A program made the translations under genes and the position numbers. Source: Unio delphinus (taxonomy: Eukaryota > Mollusca > Bivalvia > Unionida > Unionidae). From it: a stretch of 64,000 nt of DNA. Shown piece by piece: positions 1 to 13,600 of this stretch. The stretch spans positions 558,001-622,000 of the forward strand of contig JAQISU010000033.1 in assembly GCA_029339505.1 (NCBI GenBank), read 5' to 3'. The notes under the pieces are model-generated. The model had not been told where the DNA came from, made no database searches, and saw only the letters and a program-made list of their open reading frames with translations. Each line of letters begins with the position of its first letter. Position 1 is the first letter of the stretch.

Positions 1-3000
1 TCGTTGGTTAGAAAAACACTCCCCATTTTGTAAAAAACAAGACTGCTGCAATCATGCTGGTGGGAGAAACAAAAGAACAAGATGCAAGTTGCAACATCCA
101 TCTTGGATTCTTTTGTTCTCTCAGATGAATTACTGCTCATGCTGAAATGTATACATGAGCATGTTTCCAAATCTAATACAACCTAAGATAAACCATATGA
201 AACGTTTTGGAAAGATATACAATTATATTTTTAAAAAAAGATTAAGATGGACTGTTGTTTTTTAATACAAGTACATAATTTAAATCATAATGGATTTAAA
301 TTACTTAGATTACATAATGTCCCAAAGAATTGTGTGTAAATGAAGACAGGAAAAAAACTGACATCAAAATTAACACCTCTGGAACATTTAATCTGTAATA
401 CAAGTCAATACTAAGTCAAATATGGGAATCTTCCCTTACAATCCTACTTACAAAAATACAACACTTAAAAAGCATCCTATTTAGAATATACAAATGCATG
501 GAAATATGTTAAACATAATTTTAATATAGCAGTAGTATCAAACATCAACAGCAACGATACATATTAACAGCTCTCGGCTTTGGAAACAAATATTACCGAG
601 ATGTTGCATATAAATCAATCAAATTTACTACAGGCATACAATTCCAAATGTTTGGTTACCTTTTCTAAAATTCGCTCATTGGTTCAAGACCTTTCTAACA
701 GAGAACACAAAAACATTTCTAAATTGTTAGGAAATTTAATAACAATATAGGTTTAAAAAACTATGTCTATGAAATGAAAGTGATATACAATTAAATCTTT
801 ACCAACAATTTAAATTGTAAATACTGTATGTAAATCAAATGTACAAAGTAAGGTAAATAAGTAGTCGACTTCTCTTATAAATATTTCCGGGTATAAAATT
901 GCAATGCCTAAATTTTGCATTCATCTATTAATAAAAGCTAAACAAAACAATTATTCACTAAAGTTTTCAGTGATAAATGTGCACACCATCAATATTAAGG
1001 CAGATTAGGGCCAATGATTCGTGGACTAGGCAGTTAATTGTTTGTTTTTAGTTAGCTACTTTCAATACCCTACCAAAAGCTATATTGAAAACAACCATTT
1101 TTAAATGAAATCATCATTATTGACATGAATAGTCCATAGTAGTTGCTAACGCATTTTTTTTCTCCATTATGTTAGACTTTTTACTACACTGAAACGCATT
1201 TGTTAACCAAAGTAAAAGAGAATGTTTTAAAGGAGCATTTCAAATCGGTCAAACAGAACATGTAGGTTTCAGCCAGTTCTAATATAATTAAAAAAATACT
1301 CACATTAGAGATTCCTGTACAAATATAATTTTGAACTATGCGCTGTCGAGAATGTGAATTAAAAAGAAAATTCATTTCCTTTACACCTCAATATGTAATG
1401 ACTTTAATATTTGCATCCGGCTTTTAAAATTTTTTAATAATGGCCCCATAGAACAACTTTTGAGCAGCAGCTCAAGTTTGGATCCTTGATTAATTATGGG
1501 CAAGATAATTGCATACAAAGATTTATTGTACAAAGGAAATTTTCAAATAATTGTTCTTTCTAATACATTTAAAAGTTTCACTAAAATAACCAAGCATTTT
1601 GAATAATCAAACTCCAATAAAGCTTATACATTGTCATATACATGGCAATAAACTTGTCTACATTAATGAAATTTAATAAGAAAAGTAAAAAAGCTGAGAA
1701 AAATGGGACAATGATTAATACACAACTCTCAGCAAATTAACCACAAACAAAGCAAAACATTTTCATTATAGTATTATGATTTGCCCGACACATTCATGCC
1801 ATAAGAAATTAATTCAATTTTCCCACTTCAAAAACACAAGTTCCAAGAAATATTCAATTAAAATCTGCTCTTTTAAAAGATATTTTAAATTTTTTAAAAT
1901 ATAAACAATCATTTGATAAAATCTATATCTAGGTTATGAGCATGAGAACTCTAAAACAAGTATATTTGATTTGTCATACAAGTAAATTTTCCAGCCCTTC
2001 TGAAGTTTAGCTCATGAATACTTTTCTTTCAAAATTTATTAATGTGGAAGGAAAAAAATTCTGTTCTAACAAAATGTACAAATATTTGATTCTAAATACA
2101 AAAAGTAATTATGTGCATCATGACAAATTAGGTAAATTAAACAAAAAGTGAAATCCATTTTCACTTACCATTATAATTATTTTAAAACGTTTTCAGATAA
2201 ATATCAACTTTAACAGATCATGTAATCACATTACTTAAATGTTAAGAAAACCAAATTAAGTTATTATTGAAATGTAATGAAAATTTCAATCTGTGTTTAA
2301 ACAAATACGATTTCCCAAAATCGTTTTCCCAAAATCATTTCCATTACTGTACACAATTTTGTGTTATCTGTGCTGATTTTGTGAAACCACATGTTTGGGA
2401 AAGAGTCTCAAAAGTTTGTTTACTTTTTTTAGCATCATTAGCGTTATATTTTTTAATTGGTACTTAACATGACTTGTAAATTTGAATGTTAAATGCAGAT
2501 AATCCTGTATCACAATATATTAAGGTCATGGCTTTATATAGAGTAACTTTACATCTCTTCTACCTAAACAAAGGCAGACTGGCTGCGTAAATAAAGGTAT
2601 CAAATTACAAAATATCCTTTGTTCGACACAAAAACTATCGAAAGTATTTCAACAGCACATTTTAACTTCCTATATAAACTGCAGTATTTTATGAAATGTG
2701 AAATGAAAAAAAGTTACAGCTGTACTAAACATGTATCTATATCAACTATAAAAATCTAACAAGCAAACATATGTACCAACTTTCATTCATGTTAGCCATT
2801 CCTCATATTCACTAATACGGAGTATATCAGCACAAAATATAATATCTTGTAGCAATCTGTACATAATAAAGAGATCAGGTTCTTTTCTAAACAAAATTGT
2901 ATTGCCAACATTCAATGAAAATGCCCTATATAACTGCTTCTTTCAGCAGAAAACCTTAAACCATCTCTTCAACTTATCCAACAAAGAAAAGTGATTCAAT

Positions 3001-4464
3001 CTGTGAATAACGGAAAACCTAATGAAGAAAATATATTTTAGTAAAACGTTCCAACTAGGTACTTGCCCCATTTACTATCAAATATACATACTGAAAAGGT
3101 TAATTTCTCCAAATCTATGTAATGTCAAACAAAATTAACATCTTTAAAATCTTCTAAGTAGCTATTCAAGTTACATTTTTTCTTGTTTAGTAAAATACAA
3201 TTCTTTGGCTGCATTTAAATTGCAAGACATTTAAAGAATAAAATGTCCAACATTATGGTAAAGTTCTTACTAACTGGTTACTTAACATAGGCATCACAGG
3301 ATGTTCAGAAATTATCAAATTAATGTTTCAGAGAGATTCAGATTAATAAATGCAACACTGAAATGTTATTCAGGTGATAAAACACTATTTATTCATTAAC
3401 TGAATAAAATAATATGTTCAAGATTTGTAGTCTAGCACAAGAAAGTAAAAAAGTCTGAAAATTATATATACTTGGATATAATATATGACCAACTGCAAAC
3501 TGCGCCGACCCAAATCTTGTGTTGCATAGTGCAACAGCAGATTTTTGTATGTGCAATGTGATAGGTTTAATCAGATGAACAAATAACACAGACCCTGATC
3601 TGCTGGCACACCGTGTGCTAAAGTTGACTTAAATGGGAGTATATCAGTACTAAACAGAGCAAATGCAGCATTTTGATAAGCAAGTATATATGGTATAGGA
3701 CAGAACAAATCCAGCACAGAATAAATCACGCATTTTTTCCTATCTCAAAGTACATCTACATTTTAAACACAATCAAAATCTAAAAAATCGTGGTCAGGAA
3801 GAAAAAAAAAAGTGAAAAATCACAGCAAAATGTTGCCATTCAAAAGTCTTGTATGTGCAGATGTTACAAGCACTTTTAACAATAAAGTTTTCCTTTTTTG
3901 TGGATGTGGGATGATTTAGAATTTACATCATGACCAGAAATAAGCAAAAAATTGCACTTTACTATTTAAACACCTTAATTTTTACATCTTTATTTTCTCT
4001 CCAACTGTCACATTTTCCTTCTACAAATATATATCACATTCCATTTATCACCTTTCCTTTCCCTCTTCTTTATTACACCTTTATACAACCTTTACAATCA
4101 CTAGCATTATGTATGTATGTATGCATAGATGCATGTAAGTGTGTGTGTGTGTGTGTGTGTGTGTGTACATACATACGTACGTACGTATGTATGTATGTAT
4201 GTATGTAAAACATACTGCATTTACCAGTTAAAACATTTCAACAAAAACAAATTACTGGCACAGTAGCAGGAGAATTAATGCTTGGTGTAACTGCATTCCT
4301 GACATTCATTCTTACACCAATACTTTGGCAGATTTGCATCAGGTCGACTTTTTGCAATCACTTTTGGCCAATTCAGTTTTAGCTCCTTTTACTGGAATAA
4401 ATGTCATTTTATTTGAAATACAGGCAATTAATAATCGAAACCAGTCTGTGATGTTTTGATCCCC
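1..4464 (-). other. Probable 3' UTR and downstream flank of the SLC16-like gene
   Basis: AT-rich sequence with no supported coding frame on either strand; the short open frames here look like chance. Several AATAAA signals occur on the minus strand after the stop (for example 4413-4408, 4074-4069, 3994-3989, 3393-3388, 1527-1522), so the transcript end cannot be fixed. No transposon ends were recognised. Confidence 0.5.
4085..4207. repeat. Compound microsatellite (TATG)n, (GT)n, (TACG)n
   Basis: TATG units at 4110-4122, an uninterrupted GT run at about 4139-4166, then TACA/TACG/TATG tetranucleotides to 4206. It lies in the presumed 3' UTR. A Cys/Val-rich open frame over it is an artefact. 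Confidence 0.9.
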
Positions 4465-4685
4465 TCACATAGAAGTCTCGCACATTTCAACTTTCAGAGC
4501 TTCTGACTGCGTGGTTATTTCCTCAATGCGTACAACCTCTAGCATTTCATCCTGGCTGTCATAGCGATGATTTTCCCATCTCTGAACATAGTTCAATATG
4601 CATCCTACAAGACCAGCCACAAGAAGAAACCCTCCAGACATGTAGAATATTACATTACTGTTGCCCAGAGATGACCTTATTGACA
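4465..4685 (-). CDS. SLC16-like gene, last coding exon 6 (residues 631-703, stop)
   Basis: Acceptor GTTCTTTCCAG|TG; TGA stop at 4467-4465. It encodes TM12 (FYMSGGFLLVAGLVGCILNYV), then a short acidic cytosolic tail with EMLEVVRIEEITTQSE and the end ETSM. The last residues resemble a weak class I PDZ ligand (T-x-hydrophobic), which is only suggestive. Confidence 0.94.
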
Positions 4686-7600
4686 CTGGAAAGAACAATA
4701 AGATTAGATAAATTTTTCAAATACATCTATTTTAACAGTGAAATAATCCAGCACTCCATCATTATTGATTATCTAATGGAGCCACATTGTACATTAACTT
4801 AATGAAATGGTCTTTTTTTCTTCATTTCACTACTATTTAACGAAACGGGATCCATATCCATATTCACATTACAATGAAGGGCCTTACAGCAGATTCTTTG
4901 TTATAGTGAAGGGCCCTACAGCAGGATCTTTGTTATAATAATGGGCCTTACAGCAGAACTGTATTATAACAAAGGGCCTTACAGTAGGAATGGTCTTATA
5001 ACAAAGGGACTTACAGCAGAACTGTATTATAACAAAGGGCCCTACAACAGGATCTATGTTATAATCAAGGGTCTTACATCAGAACTGTATTATGACAAAG
5101 AGCCTTACAGCAGAACTGTATTATGACAAAGGGCCTTACAGCAAAACTGTATTATAGCATAGGCCTTACAGTTTACAGCAAAACTGTTATAACAAAGGAC
5201 CTTACAGCAGAACTATATTATAACAAAGGGCCTTACAGCAGGAATGGTATTATAATGAAGGACCTCACAGCAGTAGCTGTATTATTTTGAAGGGCCTTAC
5301 AGCAGAACTGTATAAACTGTAAGCATAGGCCTTTACAGTTTACAGCAAAACTGTTATGACAAAGGACCTTACAGCAGAACTGTATTATAACAAAGGGCCT
5401 TACAGCAGTAGCTGTATTATAATGTTAAGAGCCTAGCAGCAGTACTGTTATAACAAAGGGCCTTACAGCAGGAATGGTATTATAATGAAGGACCTCACAG
5501 CAGTAGCTGTATTATTTTAAAGGGCCTTACAGCAGAACTGTATTATAACAAAAGGCCTTACAGCAGGAATGGTATTCTAATGAAGGACCTTACAACGGTA
5601 GCTGTATTATTTTGAAGGGCCTTACAACAGAACTGTATAATAACAAAGGGCCTTAAAGCAGGAATGGTATTATAATGAAGGGCCTTGCAGCAGTAATGGT
5701 ATTAAATTGAAGGGCCTTACAGCAGTGGCGGTATTATATTGAAGGACCTTATATAACAATATTGGCAAATTATACAGATATGACCACCCACCCACTGGCC
5801 CACATAAATGTAATTTCAATTTACTGCTTAAACTGATTTCAAATACCGAGTAGCACATATACCACAATCAATCATGACCACAGCATCAGTAATTTTTTTG
5901 GTCTAATATAAATATTAGCAATCTACAAGATATGGTCAGTAAAAAAAAATAAAAAATACAATTTTTGATGAACTGTCGCCCTGGTATAACATCAAACCAC
6001 AAACTTTATTGATCAAAAATACAACAAACATATCAACAACATAAACAGTGGCAAATTCACATGTTTTGGACTCGTGATAACATCACTGGCTTGCAGAGAA
6101 TCAATGTCTAGGCTAGAAGCACCTGCATGCATTTAAGTTAGTAAATATGACAAGACATACCAGCAATAGGGTTTGCTATCAGTACTGCTACTCCCTGGAA
6201 CATAAGGTAGAGTCCAAATGCACCAGACATCTTCTGCAGGTCATACAACTCTATTAAAACCACTGATCTCAGGCACATGAAGGCAGCTGAATAGACAAAA
6301 CATTAAATGCTAAATATGAAAGCTACAGTGAACACTATTTGCTCAAATGTAACATATTCCCAACTAGGGCATAACCGATTAGCATTTTTCTACTGATTTC
6401 CGATTCCGAATTTTGGGCATGAAATTTTTCCGATTCCGGATACGATTCCAGATACCTCATTAGCATGTGTCAATGTATTCAATATTATGCCTTCATTATT
6501 GAGGATGTTGACATAAACGCGTAGGACTGTATATATTTTAATAAATTTAAATCTTTCGGTCTAACTCAAGTATTATCGTTTCACCCCGTTGTGTTGACCA
6601 TATTGGACTTTTCTGACTTCTTATTTAACTTTATTAACGCACTATCGAATGACACGCAGTGTTAGACACGGTGCTATAGAAATTCAACTTTATTATTTTT
6701 ATTATCCGAATTGGTCGTTCCTGCCTTGTCAGACTCCGATTAATTGGAAGTTCATACTATCTGGTGGAATCCGATTTCCGGATCAAAAGTCGGTTATGCC
6801 CTATTCCCAACCAATGTTGACTAGACAGGACACGATATACCAGCAGTCAATATCATCGGAGTTAATGGGAAATGCTCTACATGTTCCATGCACATCTATA
6901 ATGATAATACCCAATGACTAAGATCAAATGCTCAAATAAAGCCAAATCATCTAATGCGCCATAAATTTTTGGTCTATAATATGCTAGATGACTAAAACTG
7001 TCTGGTAGAACAAATCTGCTTTGTCATGTTCACAAATTTAAAAAAATGCATAAATATTCCAACCAGGAGAAAATTACTCAAATCAATGAATTCTTACTCA
7101 ATTTCAGGGGTGGGCGGTTGCAACCAGGTCCTATGATGTGAAGTAACTATGTAATCCATGAAAAGTCTTATGCACTGTAATTCAAATTAACTTGGATCAA
7201 CAATAAAAATTCTACAAATTTTCAGGGTTCAAAAATGTATCAGTTGGTAGTTGGTTGCTTGCCCTATAGGTCTAGTGATCTGGAACTTTTACTTGTTCTT
7301 TACTCAACCTACACTGCAGTGAATACTGATTCTGCTTAACATGGAACTCGCTCACTCAATTCGACAAGCACCAGCCACCACGTGTAAATAAGTAACAATT
7401 TTCTGGCCCTGACTGTACTGCATCTAAAATGACCATGTACATGATTCATTCCAACATCCTACCTGTTAAAAATCCAAATACTGCAGCAAATAAGGAGAAC
7501 CATGAAGATGAGGTCCACTGTGGACATAGAAACGTCACTACTGCAGATAAAATTAACATGAAGTTGCTGACACGCAGTGCACTGGCCCAGGGTCTGTCCG

Positions 7601-10600
7601 CAATCCATCCAAATACCATTCGGCCCAACACAGATGCAATCGCCATTACTGAGATCAAAAAATGAGAAGCTTCTTCTTTCAATCCTACCTCTACACCAAA
7701 CACAGTCAAACAACTGAATGGCAAGTAGAATCCTGCAAATAAATTTGAAAGAAAAATTAAAAAATTTCCAATAATTAGTCTGTCAACACAGTTTTAAATT
7801 TTACAAGTTATTTGTTTGACATAAGAGAAAATCCAACAAAATGTTTCCTGTTTAAATAATTAAAGTTCACAATATTAATACGCAGTAAAACAAAAACTAA
7901 TTTGCCTAATTCTTACATCATAGGGCGTGTACATAGTATAGTAGAGGCAAATATTTACACATGGCAAATGTACAAAGATGACATAGCTGTTCAGTGGTTA
8001 TATAACGCCAGTCTCGCAAACCACAAGCCAAAGCTTCAAATTATGGCTATGCCAGCTACTGGTTCATCTCTTGGCAAGATGCTCTACTCACAATATCTAA
8101 GCAGGGTAAAACCTTTAAAGTGTTGATATGCCATTACACACTGAACACATGCAAGAAATGCAACATATGATCATTATTCTTTTGTCAAATCAATGATTGA
8201 ACAGATTGAGATCTGCATTAAGATGATGCACCAGTAGATATGGGTCTATGTATACTTTGTGTGGAGTGATCAACGGAACAAACAACACACACCTTGATCT
8301 GATAGTGCATTCAAACTGCAGATGAGCTGTTGCAACATACCACATACAGTAGTCCCCCTCTTGTACGGCCCCCCTGACCAGCGGCCACCCGCTCCTAACG
8401 GCCAGAATTCGTTGGCACCGACGAGTTTCTGTTCAAAAGTACCCCTCACGAAAGGCCACCCGGCTAACGCGACCAGCGGCCAGCATTTTTTGTGCAATAA
8501 TATAAAATTTACCCCTCACGAGCGGCCACATTTTATTTTTAAATGTATCCAGAACCAATAATTAATTCAAATCTTGACGTAAGGTAAGCAATTTTGATTA
8601 TCTCTATCGTAGATAACACGTCTCCGAGTGTCAAGTTGCCGTTAAAAGTGTCGACCAAAAATTTATAGTATATCGTTATCTGTGACAGTCGATGTTTACA
8701 GGAAATGGGCTCAATAATGTTATGATAGAGTTTGGGGTTTAACACCTATGTTGAGTTCTTCTCGTTGATGATTATAACCAGACGTAATTGTTATAATCAT
8801 AACAAGGTCAGCATAGGCTAAAAAAAGATTTTGTACATTGGCACACACAGACAACCTTAAAAAAAAACAATAGGGTACCAGAAAAAAACCGGAAAAATCA
8901 CGTGACCACACAAAATGGCTTCCTACGAAGGATGTATTTCGGCAGACTCGACACAAGTTTTGTCTGCATAATTAAATCGCATACAGTCAGCAATAACCGA
9001 ATAAATCATTACCAAACATTAAAATGTCATCACATTAACGGATACATTATTTTCGAAGAAAGTCGGTTATTCTACTCGACGACATCGGGGGGGGGGGGTG
9101 ATGCCGAACAATTGTATGTACAAAACGTCAAAAGACTCGTAAAAACAAGTTTATGTTGAAATAATCTGAATAAACAAAGTAATAACCGATAAGAAGGTTA
9201 TTCAGCAGCTGTGGGAAAATGGAGCAAATGGAAAGATAATTATGTATGTACCAAGATGTAAACGACGTTTTTGAATCCATTTGCAATGTGCATGAGAACA
9301 ATACCCGTTCGCATATCAAACTTACGCCAAGAAAGCAAAAATAGTAACGTATATTCAGTTGAAATAAATTTGTTATTATAACAAAAAAAACTTTTATTGA
9401 TTAATGTTTCATTTAGACGAAGATATTTAATGTTTTGAAGTATGTAGCTTTCTTACTACGTACATTACATATACATGTACTTCTCATAATAAATTTAGCC
9501 CCCCTCTGGAACGGCCACCCGCCTTATAAGGCCACTTTCCCGGTGCAGCAGGGGTGGCCGTATAAGAGGGGGACTACTGTACCTCAAAAATGGTGAGATT
9601 TTAAACCTGAAAAAACTAATGCTCAAGCAGAAACTGCAATCTCAATTTCACATGCAACTGACATCACAAAATTTCAAACAAGCTACAAAAAACGAACCAG
9701 ATCAGGTAAGATTATGGTATGTGATCAATGATGCACGTAAATTCATTTACTTACCTAACATGCTGAGAAAACTGACCACCATGAGCAGGAAAAACGTTGG
9801 TTGTGATAACAGTCGAAGGTGAAATGTTTTTACAAACCATGAACCAAGTCCATGGTTATTCTTTTGTTCCTGAATAGCACATTCTATTGAATTAAACTGA
9901 GGAACTGTCATCCCACTACCACAACTGAACATGTCCGATTGAAGCATCACAGTCTTTCCACTTTGCATTGATGAAGAACATACAAACATTTTCTGTCCAT
10001 TCAAGCTATGATTACTTCCTGTGGGAGAAACAGGAACACTTAATGACATAGGTCCCAGGCATTCAGCAGCTAATGACTTCAGTGGTTCTGAACTTACATT
10101 TTGAACGCTTGCCGATGACGGCTGCAATACTCCTTTGCTTGTACTCTGTTTATCCCATGGATCATCTGTAGGGAGCTGGTCGTAAATTTTGTTTTTAATT
10201 GGACTTTCCAAACTTCCGCAGCCACTATCTCTCTTTGGTGTTGGAGGTGTTGACAGACATTTAGGTTTACTAAATTGTAGCTTTGAAATTTTTGGTGAAG
10301 GATGAGGTGACTTTGGTTTACATATCGGGTCTCCTTTTGTAATAATTAAACTGTTTTTACTTCTGTTCAAACTTCTTGAACTAAATCCTAAAGTTTCTTT
10401 TAATTTGTTTAAGTAAGAAGAGCTCTTGTTCCTCAAGTCAATTTTGTCTATTTTTAAAAGTCTATTATCTTTGGTAATAATACAATTGTCTAAGGACCCA
10501 TTTGAAATCGTTCTTTGCCTTTCTTTTTCTGCAATTAAGGCTTTCATGATTGCACCTCTGTGAATGATTCCACGTTTCATGCGTTTTGTTTTAGCATGGG

Positions 10601-13600
10601 AAAGCGGTCGAAACAATGCTCCGCCTGCCACACAGTGTAGAACAATACCAGCAATGATCAAGGTGGCACCTTTCCAGTCATATTCTGATAGAAGAAAATG
10701 ATATATGTGTGGAAAGACTAATGTTCCAACACCAGAACCACACATGGCTATGCCAGTTGCTAAAGCCCTTTTATTCTCAAACCAAATACTAACAGTCACA
10801 ATTGATGGAAGAAAGGCAAGTCCCAGGCATGTACCTGAAATAAATGGAAGAAAAAAAACTGTACCTTTAGGACATCAATTAAGTCTGTAGAGACATCTAT
10901 GTGCTAATTTCTGAAAAACTAACTAGCAATGCTAGTACATTTCAATCAACAAGACTTTTGTCAAATATAAGCATCTTCTCTGCTGGCAACGGTCAGTAGA
11001 AAATGTTATGTGACGAGAGATGTCACACCTGCCACCACTCCTAATTGATATATCAGTTTAACAGTTTGCAGAAGGTATAACTATCACCCTTTCTACTGGC
11101 AGAAATGAAAGGTTAGGTCTTGCTGCAAGACGTGAGAAACTGTTGTACTAGTTTCTTCCTGTTATTGATTGTATTTAATTCTTCTTCAGTCACTCTCTTC
11201 CTCATAGATACCATTTCAAATATATATCATGAACCACGCTCAGTCAAGATACTGCTTTATATTCATACTTCCTTCCCTTTTTTATCTTGCCAAAATACAA
11301 ATTTTTCATATTTTACCTCACACAAAATCAAATTTTGCTCTTTAAGTTATATGTCCATATTCAATTTTTTTTCCTGTATTAAATACGGAGGGTGCACAGA
11401 TCTTGTGATATTATCATGTCTTTATAGTATAACATGTACACATTGTGATATCGAGTGTTTGTAGCAGAGTGTGCACACATTGTGATATTATCATGTCTCT
11501 ATATTATAGTGTATACAAATTGTAATATTATCAAACCAACAGTATAGGAAAGGAGGTGATAAAAGGAAAACAAGTTTAGGCTCATGAAAACATCACTATT
11601 GAAAATCTTTTTTCCAACTCAATAAAAGCCAGACTATTAAACAATTAGTATGTCCTACTTTTTGGTAATTTACATAATATTAAAATCAACATTCCGGAAC
11701 TAAACTGATAATTTAATACATTTTTTTCAGAATAAAATGTAGTGTTTCTTCCGCTACCTAAAGCTAGAAATGCTGTACATTCACTATGACATATTAAAAT
11801 TTATCTTTTTCTATTTTGTTATACAGCTTCTGTAAAGAAAATTAGAGTATCATTCACTTTACCTCCAATGAAACCGTAGATAACTGCAAAGAGTGTACAT
11901 GTAGGCATTTGGGGTCCAATAACGAAAACTATGCAGGTCACAATGCTTCCCATTATGGTCACTTTTCGGTAGCCGAATCTTTCTGACATTGCACTGGCCA
12001 CAGGTCCTGTAGAGACAACGAAAGAAAATGTAAAAATATGAATTATGAAATCAAAGTAAAAGATGCTGAAATTTTTTATTAGGGGACCATTTTGTCTCAA
12101 GGTTATAAAATAAACATGGCATAAAAACCTGACAGTGAGCAGAATCCAAATGTGGAAACAAAAAAATATTTTTTTTAAAAACAATTGGTAAAACAACATG
12201 ATGGAGAAAAGTATATGGGAATATAGGTTTCAACTAGAAAATGGCATTGTGCAGAAAAGTACATAGGAATTTAGGAAACTAGAGCTGTACCGATGTCACT
12301 TTTTGCCGATTATGCCGATACCGCGTATAGCCAATTATCAAAATTGCCGATACCGATTATGAGACCGATTATTTGATTATCATATTATGTACTCAGGTAT
12401 AAGCCGAGAAATTTAGAAAACAATAAAGGCCTGGAATGGGGAGGAGGGGGGTTTGTAAACAGGAAAGTTTCACGGCACAATAAATATGTTCTAATCACTA
12501 TGTAAATTGAGGCAATGCTTTTGAGTTTATTGCCGACTTTCTATGAGCAAAGGTCGTCGGCTTGCTTTGACAACAACAAATACTCGTTATTGCTGCGGCA
12601 ACATCAGATAATTGTAAAACATTGATATAGAATTGTTTTATTTGTTTAGTATATGTCGGTGCTTCAAAGGTACAGTAAAACCTGTTATGACTTATGAGAG
12701 ACCGCCCCTTCTGCCAGATGGTGGCTTGGTGAAACACTAACAAAAGAAATAAAAAATAATTTTAAAAAAATCCGGAAATGATCATCACTTACTAGTATTA
12801 AAGACAATGAGTTCGTTCACCCTCCAGGCATTACGGATTAACTGAAAGACAGACGACGTACTCAAACCTACACTGAAGCCCTTTCAAACAATTTCTCACT
12901 GGGACATAAGGACTATCGGTGTTTTGTGAGTTTTCATAAAGATAAAGAAAAAACACAAACCTCAAAATTGACTGTGTATATATCCATCATTACTCCCTTT
13001 GATGTTAATCTTACTGGCTATTCACTTGACTTTGGCACTACAATGGCGGTTAGCGACATGTACTTTAGTCTGGTTTACTGCAGTTTACAAATGTTACCGG
13101 ACGCTGGAGTTGAAAATTTCGCACAACTGGCAGCAAGATAAATTCTTTTTAAATACTTTATTAGAGCAATCTCTTTGTTACAAAAGATTAATTGATGGTT
13201 CGATGTGTTTATCTCGATATATGGTTATTCGACTATACAGTAGTGTTAGTTAATGAGCAACTTGTTTGCATACTGCATATATCCCGAGCTCTAGTGTTAC
13301 AAAGGATTAAGTTACGGTCAGTCAAAACGCGACTGTATATACAACTTTTATCAGGAAAAATTGGTTATTTAAAAAAATTATTTGCATCGGCACCGATTAT
13401 TTTTGCCGATACCCGATTATACCGATTGTGCTAATAATCGGCCCGATTACGCGTACGGACGATTAATCGGTACAGCTCTATAGGAAACTGCAGGAAACTG
13501 GCTTCACTGAAAAAATAATTTAGGTACCAACTAGAAATTATGAGAATTTTGATATCAACTGGACAAAGGCATCATGCGAAAAAGGAAATGAGAATTTAGG

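Noticed and set aside
3930..4208. Open frame rich in Cys/Val/Tyr
   Set aside because: Produced by GT and TATG microsatellites; no domain.
7429..7665. Plus-strand open frame of 78 codons
   Set aside because: Antisense shadow of coding exon 4 of the SLC16-like gene.
10705..10890. Plus-strand open frame of 61 codons
   Set aside because: Antisense shadow of coding exon 3.
12926..13434. Overlapping open frames inside the 1.2-kb hAT-type element
   Set aside because: No hAT transposase or dimerisation motif; lengths fit chance.
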